Shown: in pieces, positions 37,079-44,960 of the stretch
Numbering within the stretch: the stretch's first letter is position 1
Layout of the letters: every line of letters starts with the position of its first letter
From: Alistipes sp.
GTDB taxonomy: Bacteria; Bacteroidota; Bacteroidia; Bacteroidales; Rikenellaceae
Direction of reading: 5' to 3'
NCBI GenBank assembly: GCA_017631255.1
Contig: JAGBTP010000041.1
Location: 1 to 44,960, forward strand
DNA: 44,960 nt
The notes under the pieces: generated by a model
Told to the model about the DNA's origin: nothing
The model's input: the letters and a program-made list of their open reading frames with translations, nothing else
The model's database searches: none
Made by a program: the position numbers and the translations under genes

Positions 37079-37351
37079 ATGACAAAAGCAGATATCGTAA
37101 ACGAGATTGCAAAGTCAACTGGTGTTGAGAAGATCCAGGTTCAGGCTATCGTTGAGGCTTTTATGGACAGCGTTAAGAACGCTATGGTTAACGGCCAGAA
37201 TGTTTACTTGCGTGGCTTCGGTAGCTTCATCATCAAGAAGCGTGCGATGAAGGTAGCTCGTAACATCTCAAGAAACACTACCATCACTATCCCTGAGCAC
37301 AACATCCCTGCATTCAAGCCAGCTAAGAGCTTCGCAGGCGAGGTTAAGTAA
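37079..37351 (+). CDS. hup: HU-family DNA-binding protein
   Basis: Nucleoid-associated protein that bends DNA. The 90 residues match the HU length and show the N-terminal helices (MTKADIVNEIAKSTGV), the GFGSF motif (46-50) and the beta-arm region RNISRNTTITIPEHNIPAFK ending in KPAKSF. The arm lacks the GRNPRTG of E. coli HU and reads ARNISRNT, a usual Bacteroidota variant. Codons lean toward GGT, GCT and AAG, consistent with high expression. The leader just before the ATG is AT-rich with no Shine-Dalgarno. Confidence 0.95.
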   Translation: MTKADIVNEIAKSTGVEKIQVQAIVEAFMDSVKNAMVNGQNVYLRGFGSFIIKKRAMKVARNISRNTTITIPEHNIPAFKPAKSFAGEVK

Positions 37352-37389
37352 TATAACACAAAACTTACAAACCATTAATATTCACAATT

Positions 37390-37479
37390 ATGCCAAACGG
37401 AAAGAAGCACAAGCGACACAAGATGGCGACACACAAGCGTAAGAAGCGTCTGCGCAAGAATCGTCATAAGAAGAAGTAG
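37390..37479 (+). CDS. 29-residue, extremely basic protein (possible small ribosomal protein)
   Basis: A short complete frame from ATG 37390 to TAG 37479 encodes 29 residues starting MPNGKKHKRHKMATHK and ending RHKKK; nearly two thirds are Lys, Arg or His and none is acidic. It lies 38 bases after HU and before rng, with the AT-rich leader usual here. The composition fits a ribosomal or RNA-binding peptide. A small Bacteroidota-specific large-subunit protein (bL38) has been described from the Flavobacterium johnsoniae ribosome; I cannot tell whether this is that protein. Coding is supported by position, codons and leader, not by a search. Confidence 0.75.
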   Translation: MPNGKKHKRHKMATHKRKKRLRKNRHKKK

Positions 37480-37691
37480 TAATTTCTTCAAGGACATAGC
37501 TGGAGAGGTTGTATAACAATTAAGCGTTGATTCTTTAACCCAAACACACATAGGCATCTCATCGAGGTGCTCGGTGCAAGGGTGACAATGGGAGTCAGCC
37601 TTGTTAGACAACTTCTTCACCTATTTAAGAGGTTGGTCGGCACAAGGTGCGGCCAACAGTTTCTATACTAATTGATTTACATTGAAACGGT
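37480..37691 (+). promoter_or_regulatory. Structured leader upstream of rng
   Basis: 212 bases without a frame. It contains at least two stable hairpins: 37554-37570 (7-bp stem, 3-base loop) and 37632-37657 (11 pairs with one bulge, 3-base loop). No T run follows either, so they look like RNA structure rather than terminators. Confidence 0.55.
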
Positions 37692-39248
37692 ATGAACAGA
37701 GAACTTATCATCAATGTAAATCCAACGGAGGTCTCGATAGCACTGTGCGAAAACAAGGTGCTCGTCGAACTTAACAAGGAGAGGTGCCAGACAGGGTTTG
37801 CCGTAGGTGATATCTACCTCGGTAAGGTTCGCAAGATTATGCCCGGTCTGAACGCAGCATTCGTGAACATCGGACACGAGAAGGATGCCTTCATCCACTA
37901 TCTCGACTTAGGTCCTAACTTCACATCTCTGCAGCGCATCGTCGATAGTCGTGATCCTGGCAAGCGTATGCTTCGCGTCGAGAGTATGAAACTCGAGGAG
38001 CAGCTCGCCAAGGAGGGACGCATAGGTGACCACCTACGCCCAGGTCAGACCATAATGGTGCAGATTACCAAGGAGGCAATCTCGACCAAAGGTCCACGAC
38101 TTACAGCCGACCTATCGCTGGCAGGAAGAAATGTGGTGCTGGTGCCATTTACGAACAAGGTATTCGTATCGGCAAAGATTCGCTCGAACGCCACAAAGAA
38201 ACGACTTAGAACGGTAGCACAGGAGGTGCTTCCAAAGAACTTCGGTGTCATCATCCGCACAGCAGCCGCTGAGGCCGAGGACATCGACATTATGCAAGAC
38301 ATACTCTCTCTGGTTGAGAGATGGAATAAGACCCTCGACGCTATGCGTAAGGGTGCGGCTCCGACACGCCTGATGAGCGAGATGAGCCGTGTGAATACCA
38401 TTATTCGCGACTCACTCAACGACACATTCTCGCAGATTATGGTCGATGATGAGATGATGTATAGCGAGATTAAGAGCTATATCCACGCCATCAAGCCCGA
38501 TATGGAGCAGCTCGTGAAGCTCTACAAGGGCAAGGTGCCCATCTTCGATAACTTCGATGTCGCGAAACAGATAAAGTCGTTATTTGCAAAGTATGTATCG
38601 CTACGCCGTGGCGCATACCTTATCATCGAGCACACGGAGGCAATGCATGTCATTGATGTGAACTCCGGAAACCGCACCAAGGCCGAGGACGACCAGGAGC
38701 AGACAGCCCTCGAGGTGAACCTCGCCGCAGCAGCAGAGATAGCACGACAGCTACGCCTAAGAGATATGGGTGGTATCGTCATCGTCGACTTCATCGATAT
38801 GCGCAAGCAGCAGAGCCGACAGACGCTTTACCAGGAGATGCAGAAGCTGATGTCGACCGACAAGGCTAAGCACACCATCCTCCCAATCACCAAATTCGGA
38901 CTGATGCAGATCACGCGCCAGAGGGTGCGACCTATCGCCATCGACGAGACCTCGGATACCTGCCCAACCTGCCACGGTTCGGGTAAGGTTGAGCCAACAA
39001 TCCTGCTCGAGAAGAAGATCGAGGGTCAGGTGCAGCTCATTGCCGAGAAGGGCTACAAATATGTCAACCTCAGGGTTAGTCCATATGTCAAGGCATATCT
39101 CTGCGAGGGCTTGCTCTCGAAGAGACTTCGTTGGATTTACAAGTATAAGTTGCGCATCGACATCACCGCAGACCAGAGCGTCGGTATGATCGATGTCAGC
39201 TACTTAGACAAAAAGGGAGAGTCGCTTCTAATAGACTCCGCAGAGTAG
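37692..39248 (+). CDS. rng: Ribonuclease G/E-family endoribonuclease
   Basis: Endoribonuclease that processes rRNA 5' ends and decays mRNA. The 518 residues have an S1-like domain near the N terminus (about 36-130), the DNase-I-like catalytic domain with the two metal-binding aspartates Asp322 (VIDVNSG) and Asp366 (IVDFIDM), and the zinc-link CPTCHGSG with Cys424 and Cys427. No C-terminal degradosome scaffold follows, so it is the short RNase G type. The mfd gene starts 17 bases later. Confidence 0.95.
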   Translation: MNRELIINVNPTEVSIALCENKVLVELNKERCQTGFAVGDIYLGKVRKIMPGLNAAFVNIGHEKDAFIHYLDLGPNFTSLQRIVDSRDPGKRMLRVESMKLEEQLAKEGRIGDHLRPGQTIMVQITKEAISTKGPRLTADLSLAGRNVVLVPFTNKVFVSAKIRSNATKKRLRTVAQEVLPKNFGVIIRTAAAEAEDIDIMQDILSLVERWNKTLDAMRKGAAPTRLMSEMSRVNTIIRDSLNDTFSQIMVDDEMMYSEIKSYIHAIKPDMEQLVKLYKGKVPIFDNFDVAKQIKSLFAKYVSLRRGAYLIIEHTEAMHVIDVNSGNRTKAEDDQEQTALEVNLAAAAEIARQLRLRDMGGIVIVDFIDMRKQQSRQTLYQEMQKLMSTDKAKHTILPITKFGLMQITRQRVRPIAIDETSDTCPTCHGSGKVEPTILLEKKIEGQVQLIAEKGYKYVNLRVSPYVKAYLCEGLLSKRLRWIYKYKLRIDITADQSVGMIDVSYLDKKGESLLIDSAE

Positions 39249-39265
39249 TAACTAAGTGAAGCGAT

Positions 39266-42200
39266 ATGAGCTACTTAAAGAGTGTCATCCGTGGCTCCAA
39301 ACGAGCGGGTGAACTGAAAAAATGTTTGGAAAATATAGGCTCTACCGTCCATCTCGAGCAGATGGTCGGCGGAGCCTATTCGCTTTATGCAGCCGATATG
39401 GTCGAGCGTATCGGTGGCATCCACATCTTCGTTGCCGATGATCGCGACAGTGCGGCATATCTGGTCAACGACCTCTACGAATTGCTCAACGAGGAGCGCA
39501 TAGCCTTCTTCGCATCGGCCTACAAGCGCTCTGCTGCCTATGGTAGCGAGGATGCTCAGGGCATCGTGCGCCGCACAGCAGCCCTAAATGCCATCACCAC
39601 CTTCCACGGTGGTTACCTTGCCATCTGCACATACCCCGAAGCACTTGCCGAAAGCGTTGCCGAGGTAGAGCGACTCACTGAGCAGTCAATGCGCATCGCC
39701 GTGGGTGACACGCTGAGTCAGAATGCGTTGGTGGAGTGGCTCAACGACCACAACTTCACGAGAGTAGACTTTGTCTACGAGCCTGGTCAGTACTCGGTTC
39801 GTGGTGGTCTGGTCGATGTCTTCTCGTATGCCGAGTCGAAGCCCTATCGTGTCGACTTCTTTGGCGACGAGGTAGACTCGTTGCGCCGCTTCGAGATATC
39901 GAGTCAGCTGTCGGCGGAGCGTCCCGACGAGGTCTTTATCATCCCTAATATGCTCCACAGCGGAGGCACGGAGCGCAAGGTGTCGCTCGCAGGCTTTGCG
40001 GGCGAGGCAGTGTGGTGGTTTGCCGATGGCGACCACATCCTTCGCAAGGTGAGCGATGTGCGACATAAGGTACTCGAGAGTGCTGAAAGCGAGGACGAGG
40101 CGAAGGAGCTTGCATCGAGGGTCACATCAAGGCAGATGCTACTCAAGGAGCTTGAGGGTCGCACCGTGGTACTCAGGCGCAACAATATTCGTGAGCGCGC
40201 AGCCTCAGCAACCATAACCTTCAACACACAGCCACAGCCAGCCTTCAACCGCAACTTCGAGATGCTGGCCGACGACATCCGCTGGAACAATGAGCGTGGC
40301 TACACCACCGCCATACTCTCGCACAACAAGGCTCAGATTGAGCGACTTACAAACATATTTCATCAGGTGGGCAGACGAGGCGTGGAGTTCCGTGCCGAGG
40401 ACACGGTGCTGCACGAGGGTGTCGTCGACAACGACCTCAAGCTATGCCTCTACACCGACCACCAGATATTCGACCGCTACCAGCGCTACCGCATCCGTGG
40501 TGAGATAAAGCGTGACGAGCAGATGACCGTGGCGGAGCTCAACGCCCTCAAGGTTGGCGACTATGTGGTTCACATCGACCACGGCGTTGGTCGCTTTGGA
40601 GGCCTTGTGAAACTCCAGGAGAATGGTCGCACGAAAGAGGCTATCAAGCTGATATACAAAGATAACGACATACTCTTCGTGAATGTTCACGCGCTGCACC
40701 GCATCTCGCGTTACAAGAGTGGTGAGGGCGAGCCTCCGAAGATATACAAACTCGGAAATGGCGCTTGGCAGAAGCTTAAGGCGACGACCAAGCGTGCCGT
40801 AAAGGATATATCGCGCGAGCTTATTGCCCTCTACGCCAAGCGCAAGGCATCGAAGGGCTTTGCCTTCTCGGCAGATGGCTACTTGCAGCAGGAGCTCGAG
40901 GCATCGTTCAAGTGGGAGGACACACCCGACCAGCAGACGGCAATCGCCGCCGTCAAGCGCGATATGGAGTCTGCCCAACCGATGGATAGACTTGTCTGCG
41001 GCGATGTGGGCTTCGGCAAGACCGAGGTGGCCATACGCGCAGCCTTCAAGGCGGCGTGCGACGGCAAGCAGACAGCCGTACTTGTGCCCACGACAATCCT
41101 CGCATTACAGCACTACCGCTCCTTCTCGGAGCGCCTGAGAGACCTACCCGTAACGGTGGAGTACATCAATCGCACCAAGTCGGCAAAGGAGACGCGCCGC
41201 ATTGCCGAGGAGCTCAAGGCGGGTAAGATTGATATCCTCATCGGCACACATAAGATACTATCTAAGCAGCTGGAGTTTCACGACTTAGGTCTGCTCATCA
41301 TCGACGAGGAGCAGAAGTTCGGCGTGGCGGCCAAGGAGAAGCTCACGCAGCTCTCGGTGGCTGTCGACACGCTGACGCTAACGGCAACACCTATACCCCG
41401 CACACTGCAATTCTCGCTGATGGGCTCACGCGACCTCTCGGTGATATCTACCCCACCGCCCAACCGCCAGCCTATCGTAACCGAGTCGCACACCTTCTCC
41501 GAGGAGGTGATACGCGATGCCATCGAAGAGGAGCTATCGCGTGGCGGTCAGGTATATTTTGTGCATAACAGGGTCGAAGATATTATGACGATGCAGGGGC
41601 TCATTACGCGCCTATGCCCCAAGGCACGCGTGGGCGTGGGTCACGGTCGTATGCCTGCCGAACAGCTCGAGAAGCTCATTATGGACTTCATCTACGGCGA
41701 GTTCGATGTGCTGCTGGCCACCACAATCATCGAGAACGGCATCGACATAAGCAATGCTAACACCATAATTATCAACGATGCACACCGCTTCGGCCTGAGC
41801 GACCTACACCAGCTGCGTGGTCGTGTGGGACGCTCCGACAAGAAGGGCTTTTGCTACCTGCTCTCGCCACCCGACCAGATATTGGGTGACGACGCGCGAC
41901 GACGCCTCAGGGCCATCGAGGAGTTCTCGGACCTCGGCTCGGGCTTCAACATCGCTATGCAGGACCTCGACATTCGTGGTGCGGGTAACTTGCTCGGTGC
42001 TGAGCAGAGCGGCTTCATCGCCGACATTGGCATCGAGACATATCAGAAGATTTTGCAGCAGGCAATATCGGAACTTCGCGCCGAGGGTCTCGACACATCG
42101 GGATTGTCGCAGGCAGAAAACGACGCAATGAAGGAGGTGTCGTTTGTCGACGATGCCACCATCGACATCGATGTCGACGCCTCGATACCAGATAGTTATG

Positions 42201-42619
42201 TGCGCTCGCAGAGCGAGAAGTTGCGCCTCTATCGCGAGATTGATGCGATGAAGAGCGACGATGAGTTTGCAGCGCTGCGCCTACGCCTTACAGACCGCTT
42301 TGGTCCTGTGCCAGAGGAGGTTAATACGCTCATTGATGTAGTGCGCCTGCGTCGTGAGGCGGTCAACCTCGGTATGGAGCACGCGAAGGTCAAGAATGGT
42401 CTGCTTATCGTGAGGTTCGTGGGTGACAATAACTCGCCATTCTTCAAGACCGACACCTTCCTCGACCTGCTGCGCAAGGTGGTGGGTAACCCTGAGCGTT
42501 TTGTGGTCAAGCAGTACAATAACCGACTGTCGATGACCGTTAGAAAGATATACTCTGTCGCCGAGGCTGTCGATATGCTACGCACCCTCGCAGCACGAGA
42601 GACAAAGAGTGAGGCTTAA
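39266..42619 (+). CDS. mfd: Transcription-repair coupling factor
   Basis: Removes RNA polymerase stalled at DNA lesions and recruits the UvrABC excision system. The 1117 residues show the UvrB-like N-terminal region (about 1-400), the CarD-like RNA-polymerase-interacting domain (around 429, VGDYVVHIDHGVGRF), superfamily-2 motor with Walker A GDVGFGKTE at about 579, DEEQ box at about 680 and TATPIPRT, the second motor lobe (ATTIIENGIDI, QLRGRVGRS) and the C-terminal TRCF domain. Length is normal. It is between rng and coaX with gaps of 17 and 6 bases, so the three likely share a transcript. Confidence 0.97.
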   Translation: MSYLKSVIRGSKRAGELKKCLENIGSTVHLEQMVGGAYSLYAADMVERIGGIHIFVADDRDSAAYLVNDLYELLNEERIAFFASAYKRSAAYGSEDAQGIVRRTAALNAITTFHGGYLAICTYPEALAESVAEVERLTEQSMRIAVGDTLSQNALVEWLNDHNFTRVDFVYEPGQYSVRGGLVDVFSYAESKPYRVDFFGDEVDSLRRFEISSQLSAERPDEVFIIPNMLHSGGTERKVSLAGFAGEAVWWFADGDHILRKVSDVRHKVLESAESEDEAKELASRVTSRQMLLKELEGRTVVLRRNNIRERAASATITFNTQPQPAFNRNFEMLADDIRWNNERGYTTAILSHNKAQIERLTNIFHQVGRRGVEFRAEDTVLHEGVVDNDLKLCLYTDHQIFDRYQRYRIRGEIKRDEQMTVAELNALKVGDYVVHIDHGVGRFGGLVKLQENGRTKEAIKLIYKDNDILFVNVHALHRISRYKSGEGEPPKIYKLGNGAWQKLKATTKRAVKDISRELIALYAKRKASKGFAFSADGYLQQELEASFKWEDTPDQQTAIAAVKRDMESAQPMDRLVCGDVGFGKTEVAIRAAFKAACDGKQTAVLVPTTILALQHYRSFSERLRDLPVTVEYINRTKSAKETRRIAEELKAGKIDILIGTHKILSKQLEFHDLGLLIIDEEQKFGVAAKEKLTQLSVAVDTLTLTATPIPRTLQFSLMGSRDLSVISTPPPNRQPIVTESHTFSEEVIRDAIEEELSRGGQVYFVHNRVEDIMTMQGLITRLCPKARVGVGHGRMPAEQLEKLIMDFIYGEFDVLLATTIIENGIDISNANTIIINDAHRFGLSDLHQLRGRVGRSDKKGFCYLLSPPDQILGDDARRRLRAIEEFSDLGSGFNIAMQDLDIRGAGNLLGAEQSGFIADIGIETYQKILQQAISELRAEGLDTSGLSQAENDAMKEVSFVDDATIDIDVDASIPDSYVRSQSEKLRLYREIDAMKSDDEFAALRLRLTDRFGPVPEEVNTLIDVVRLRREAVNLGMEHAKVKNGLLIVRFVGDNNSPFFKTDTFLDLLRKVVGNPERFVVKQYNNRLSMTVRKIYSVAEAVDMLRTLAARETKSEA

Positions 42620-42625
42620 ACCACT

Positions 42626-43360
42626 ATGAAACTAATTATCGACATTGGAAATAGTCGCGCAAAGATTGTCCTAATGCATGACAATGAGGCCGTTGCAAAC
42701 TATGTTGCTGAGAGTGTTACTGAGGAGCTACTCGGCAAGATAGTGTCATCGCATCCCGATGTGCGGAGGGCCATTGTTGCCTCCACGCGTGGCGATGCTG
42801 AGGCGGTGGCGGCGATGGTTACGGCATTTGGCATCAAGGCGCTGCCATTTCTGCCCGCAACAACGCCTATACCTCTGGAAAACCGCTACCACACCCCCGC
42901 AACACTCGGTGCCGACAGGCTCGCAGCGGCGGTGGGCGTGAGTGCCCTATACCCTCAGCGCGACATTATGGTCATCGACTTCGGTACGGCCATCACCATC
43001 GATTACATCGAGGGTGGTGCCTTTCTCGGTGGCAACATATCGCCTGGTGTGACCACGCGCTTTCGTGCTCTGGCAGACTACACCGCAAAGCTGCCACTAT
43101 GCAGCGCTACGGAGGAGGTATTGGAGTATGGCCGCACCACCACCGAGGCTATCGAGCAGGGCGTGATGCGTGGCGTGGAGCAGGAAGTGAGGGGTTATGT
43201 GGAGCAATTTTTAATAAAAAATTGTGAAAATTGCACTATTTTCACCGGAGGTGATGCAAAATATTTTGTAAAGAGAATTAAAAATGCGATATTTGCGGAC
43301 TGTGAGCCCGTTATTTACGGTCTCAATAGAATTTTAGAGCATAATGCAGAAAAGTTTTAG
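42626..43360 (+). CDS. coaX: Type III pantothenate kinase
   Basis: Catalyses the first step of coenzyme A synthesis, phosphorylation of pantothenate. The 244 residues have the ASKHA-fold motifs: IDIGNSRAK at 5-13, GADR at 95-98, DFGTA at 118-122 and GGNISPG at 135-141. It starts six bases after mfd. The final about 50 codons are much richer in A+T than the rest, and a promoter-like sequence for the next gene lies there. Its 3' end overlaps the next gene by 17 bases. Confidence 0.95.
   Translation: MKLIIDIGNSRAKIVLMHDNEAVANYVAESVTEELLGKIVSSHPDVRRAIVASTRGDAEAVAAMVTAFGIKALPFLPATTPIPLENRYHTPATLGADRLAAAVGVSALYPQRDIMVIDFGTAITIDYIEGGAFLGGNISPGVTTRFRALADYTAKLPLCSATEEVLEYGRTTTEAIEQGVMRGVEQEVRGYVEQFLIKNCENCTIFTGGDAKYFVKRIKNAIFADCEPVIYGLNRILEHNAEKF
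43265..43295 (+). promoter_or_regulatory. Possible intragenic promoter inside coaX for the outer-membrane protein gene
   Basis: TTTG (43265-43268), 19 bases, GATATTTG (43288-43295), one change from TAnnTTTG. The start site near 43302 gives a leader of about 42 bases. Confidence 0.5.
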
Positions 43361-44741
43361 ACTCATATACATCGCCCTAATGCTACTCCTCGCTATGCCA
43401 TCTATGGCATCGGCGCAGACGAGCAGCATCAACGCCTACTCGCCATACTCAATGTATGGCCCAGGCGAGCTTATGACGCCTGGTACGGTGCAGATGCGTT
43501 CGCTCGGTGGCATAGGCATCGGTATTCGTGCCCTCGGTCAGGTAAACACGCAGAACCCTGCGGCAGCAAGCATAGCACCACGCAAGAGCTTCCTCTTCGA
43601 TGTGGGCATCGACGGCACACACTTCCGCAACAGCCAATCTAAGTACGACACCAACGGCGTCGCAACATCGAAGGCTCGCACCGTGTACAACACCGCCAAC
43701 ATCCACAGCATCGCAATCGCCTTCCCCGTTGCCAAGAACCTCGGTGCGACGCTCAGCGTAGCACCATACAGTAGCGTGGGTTACAAGGTTAAGACCACTG
43801 AGGAGAGCAACGACATCTGGGCCGACATCGGTCGCGTGCAGTATGGTCACGAGGGCGAGGGCGACATCTCCGAGGTTAAGCTTTCGCTTGGCTGGGCACC
43901 TTGGCAGCGCTTCTCTATCGGTGTAGCAGCGAAGTACTATTGGGGTAACATCACCCGCATATACAAGGGTCAGGTGACTGACCTCATTACGGGTAACGGC
44001 ACCTACGCTCCTACGACGGGTACGGACAACTATGTGGTAAACAGCTTCAAGCTTCAGGTAGGTTTGCAGTGGAATATTCTCCTTAGCGAGACGCGCATCT
44101 TCACGCTCGGTGCCACCTACGACCTTGGCGGCAAGCTCAACCCACGACACGAAAGCTATGTCTATACGGACAACACCATAAACAGCATCCAGCGTCTGCC
44201 TATTCGCGACGAGATGAACAGCCTCGAGCTACGCGTACCACATTGTGTGGGCGTGGGTCTCTTCTTCCGCGATAGGGCTATTGCGTGGGGTGCCGACTAT
44301 GTGTACGCTGCGTGGGGCAGTGGTAATGGTGCCTACGAGGAGAACACATCTGTGAAGACGATAGATGTCAAGTACTGCGATACGCACACCGTTAAGTTCG
44401 GCTTCGAGGTCACACCACGCGCAAGCGATGTGCGTAATTACCTCAATCGCGTGTCGTACCGTATAGGTGCGCGCTTTGGCAACAACTACCAGACCTTTGG
44501 CGGCAAGATGATCAACGAGATGGCCCTGACGGCGGGCTTCGGCCTTCCGGTGAAGGTGTGGGGCGCATCGTCGGTAAACATCGGCTTTGAGTATGGTCGT
44601 CGCTCGTCGGCAGGTAGCGCCGTAGTGAATGGTCAGAAGGTGGGTCTTGTGACACAGAACTACTACAAACTATCTATCGGCTTCTCGCTCTTCTCAGCCG
44701 ACACCTCGGACTACTGGTTCGTGCGTCCTAAGTACGATTAG
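43344..44741 (+). CDS. Outer-membrane beta-barrel protein of unknown function
   Basis: The 465 residues start with a signal peptide (to about 25, ending MASAQ) and continue as alternating strands rich in Gly, Tyr and Asn, with the early segment YSPYSMYGPGELMTPGTVQM and the stretch QNPAAAS, as in FadL-like or other Bacteroidota barrel proteins encoded next to coaX. The end, DYWFVRPKYD, is not a classical barrel signature. No lipobox is present. The gene overlaps coaX by 17 bases and may also have its own promoter inside coaX. Role in transport is not shown. Confidence 0.8.
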   Translation: MQKSFRLIYIALMLLLAMPSMASAQTSSINAYSPYSMYGPGELMTPGTVQMRSLGGIGIGIRALGQVNTQNPAAASIAPRKSFLFDVGIDGTHFRNSQSKYDTNGVATSKARTVYNTANIHSIAIAFPVAKNLGATLSVAPYSSVGYKVKTTEESNDIWADIGRVQYGHEGEGDISEVKLSLGWAPWQRFSIGVAAKYYWGNITRIYKGQVTDLITGNGTYAPTTGTDNYVVNSFKLQVGLQWNILLSETRIFTLGATYDLGGKLNPRHESYVYTDNTINSIQRLPIRDEMNSLELRVPHCVGVGLFFRDRAIAWGADYVYAAWGSGNGAYEENTSVKTIDVKYCDTHTVKFGFEVTPRASDVRNYLNRVSYRIGARFGNNYQTFGGKMINEMALTAGFGLPVKVWGASSVNIGFEYGRRSSAGSAVVNGQKVGLVTQNYYKLSIGFSLFSADTSDYWFVRPKYD

Positions 44742-44955
44742 TGCGCCAAGGGGCAGACATAGCGCTTACAGGCCAGGTGCAGAACAAGTGGGCAGTAAGT
44801 CTTGTGAGTCGGAAGGTCAAGATAGGCGGTAAGTCTTATGAGATGGGAGGTCAAGTTAGGCGGTAAGTCGGGCGAGGCGGAAACCTAAGCAAGCAATGCA
44901 GAGACGAGGCATAAAACGAAATAAACAGAAACAAACAATACTAAAAACTAAAACT
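44742..44955. other. Intergenic region after the outer-membrane protein
   Basis: No gene seen; the plus strand is purine-rich. It contains a 34-bp tandem repeat. An ATG at 44956, after an A-rich stretch without Shine-Dalgarno, may begin the next gene, of which only MK.. is inside the window. Confidence 0.5.
44791..44880 (+). repeat. Imperfect 34-bp tandem repeat, about 2.6 copies
   Basis: Units at 44791-44824 and 44825-44858 share GGCRGTAAGTCTTRTGAG and GGTCAAG; a partial third unit (44859-44880) begins GGCGGTAAGTC. Confidence 0.8.
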
Positions 44956-44960
44956 ATGAA

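Overview
This 45-kb window looks like a chromosomal, mostly housekeeping segment from an anaerobic member of the Bacteroidales, most plausibly a gut Alistipes/Rikenellaceae-like organism; that rank is inferred from gene content, not from a search. The signs are a complete Na+-NQR operon beside a pyruvate:ferredoxin oxidoreductase, a PorX-type response regulator, several Bacteroidota-style lipoproteins with their own promoters, AT-rich leaders instead of Shine-Dalgarno sequences, and repeated promoters of the Bacteroidota form TTTG-N19/20-TAnnTTTG.

Layout. 1-4391 (minus): 5'-proximal part of gap, then a DUF4834-like gene with mlaE and mlaF, an alpha/beta hydrolase and a YfcE-like phosphoesterase. 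4621-5772 (plus): a secreted esterase. 5904-11987 (minus): obgE, a large collagen-like surface lipoprotein, hpf, xerC, lspA. A tRNA-Leu(CAG) lies at 12102. 12275-16727 (minus): a DUF5020-like outer-membrane protein and nifJ. 17124-18743 (plus): a metallo-beta-lactamase-fold hydrolase and a short-chain dehydrogenase. 18989-24724 (minus): nqrABCDEF. 24920-27175 (plus): TatD-like, tcdA, a 2-hydroxyacid dehydrogenase. 27274-33649 (minus): two unrecognised surface lipoproteins with fibronectin-III-like parts and an S9 peptidase. 33761 to the end (plus): Nudix hydrolase, porX, tsaE, an SRPBCC-like protein, HU, a 29-residue very basic protein, rng, mfd, coaX and an outer-membrane protein.

How the genes fit together. 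PFOR makes reduced ferredoxin and acetyl-CoA, and Na+-NQR turns NADH oxidation into a sodium gradient, a core pairing of anaerobic Bacteroidales energy metabolism. MlaE/MlaF, LspA, the lipoproteins, the DUF5020 protein and the C-terminal-most outer-membrane protein belong to the cell envelope. ObgE, HPF, HU, RNase G, the tiny basic protein, TsaE, TcdA and Mfd serve ribosomes, RNA, tRNA modification and DNA repair. 

I see no prophage, insertion sequence, CRISPR array or classical defence island. The least explained parts are the surface lipoproteins (a strict Gly-X-Asp collagen-like protein, a protein with four related modules and a propeller-like protein), the Cys-rich tail on NqrC, the tiny basic protein with the structured leader before rng, and the Nudix-porX-tsaE neighbourhood.
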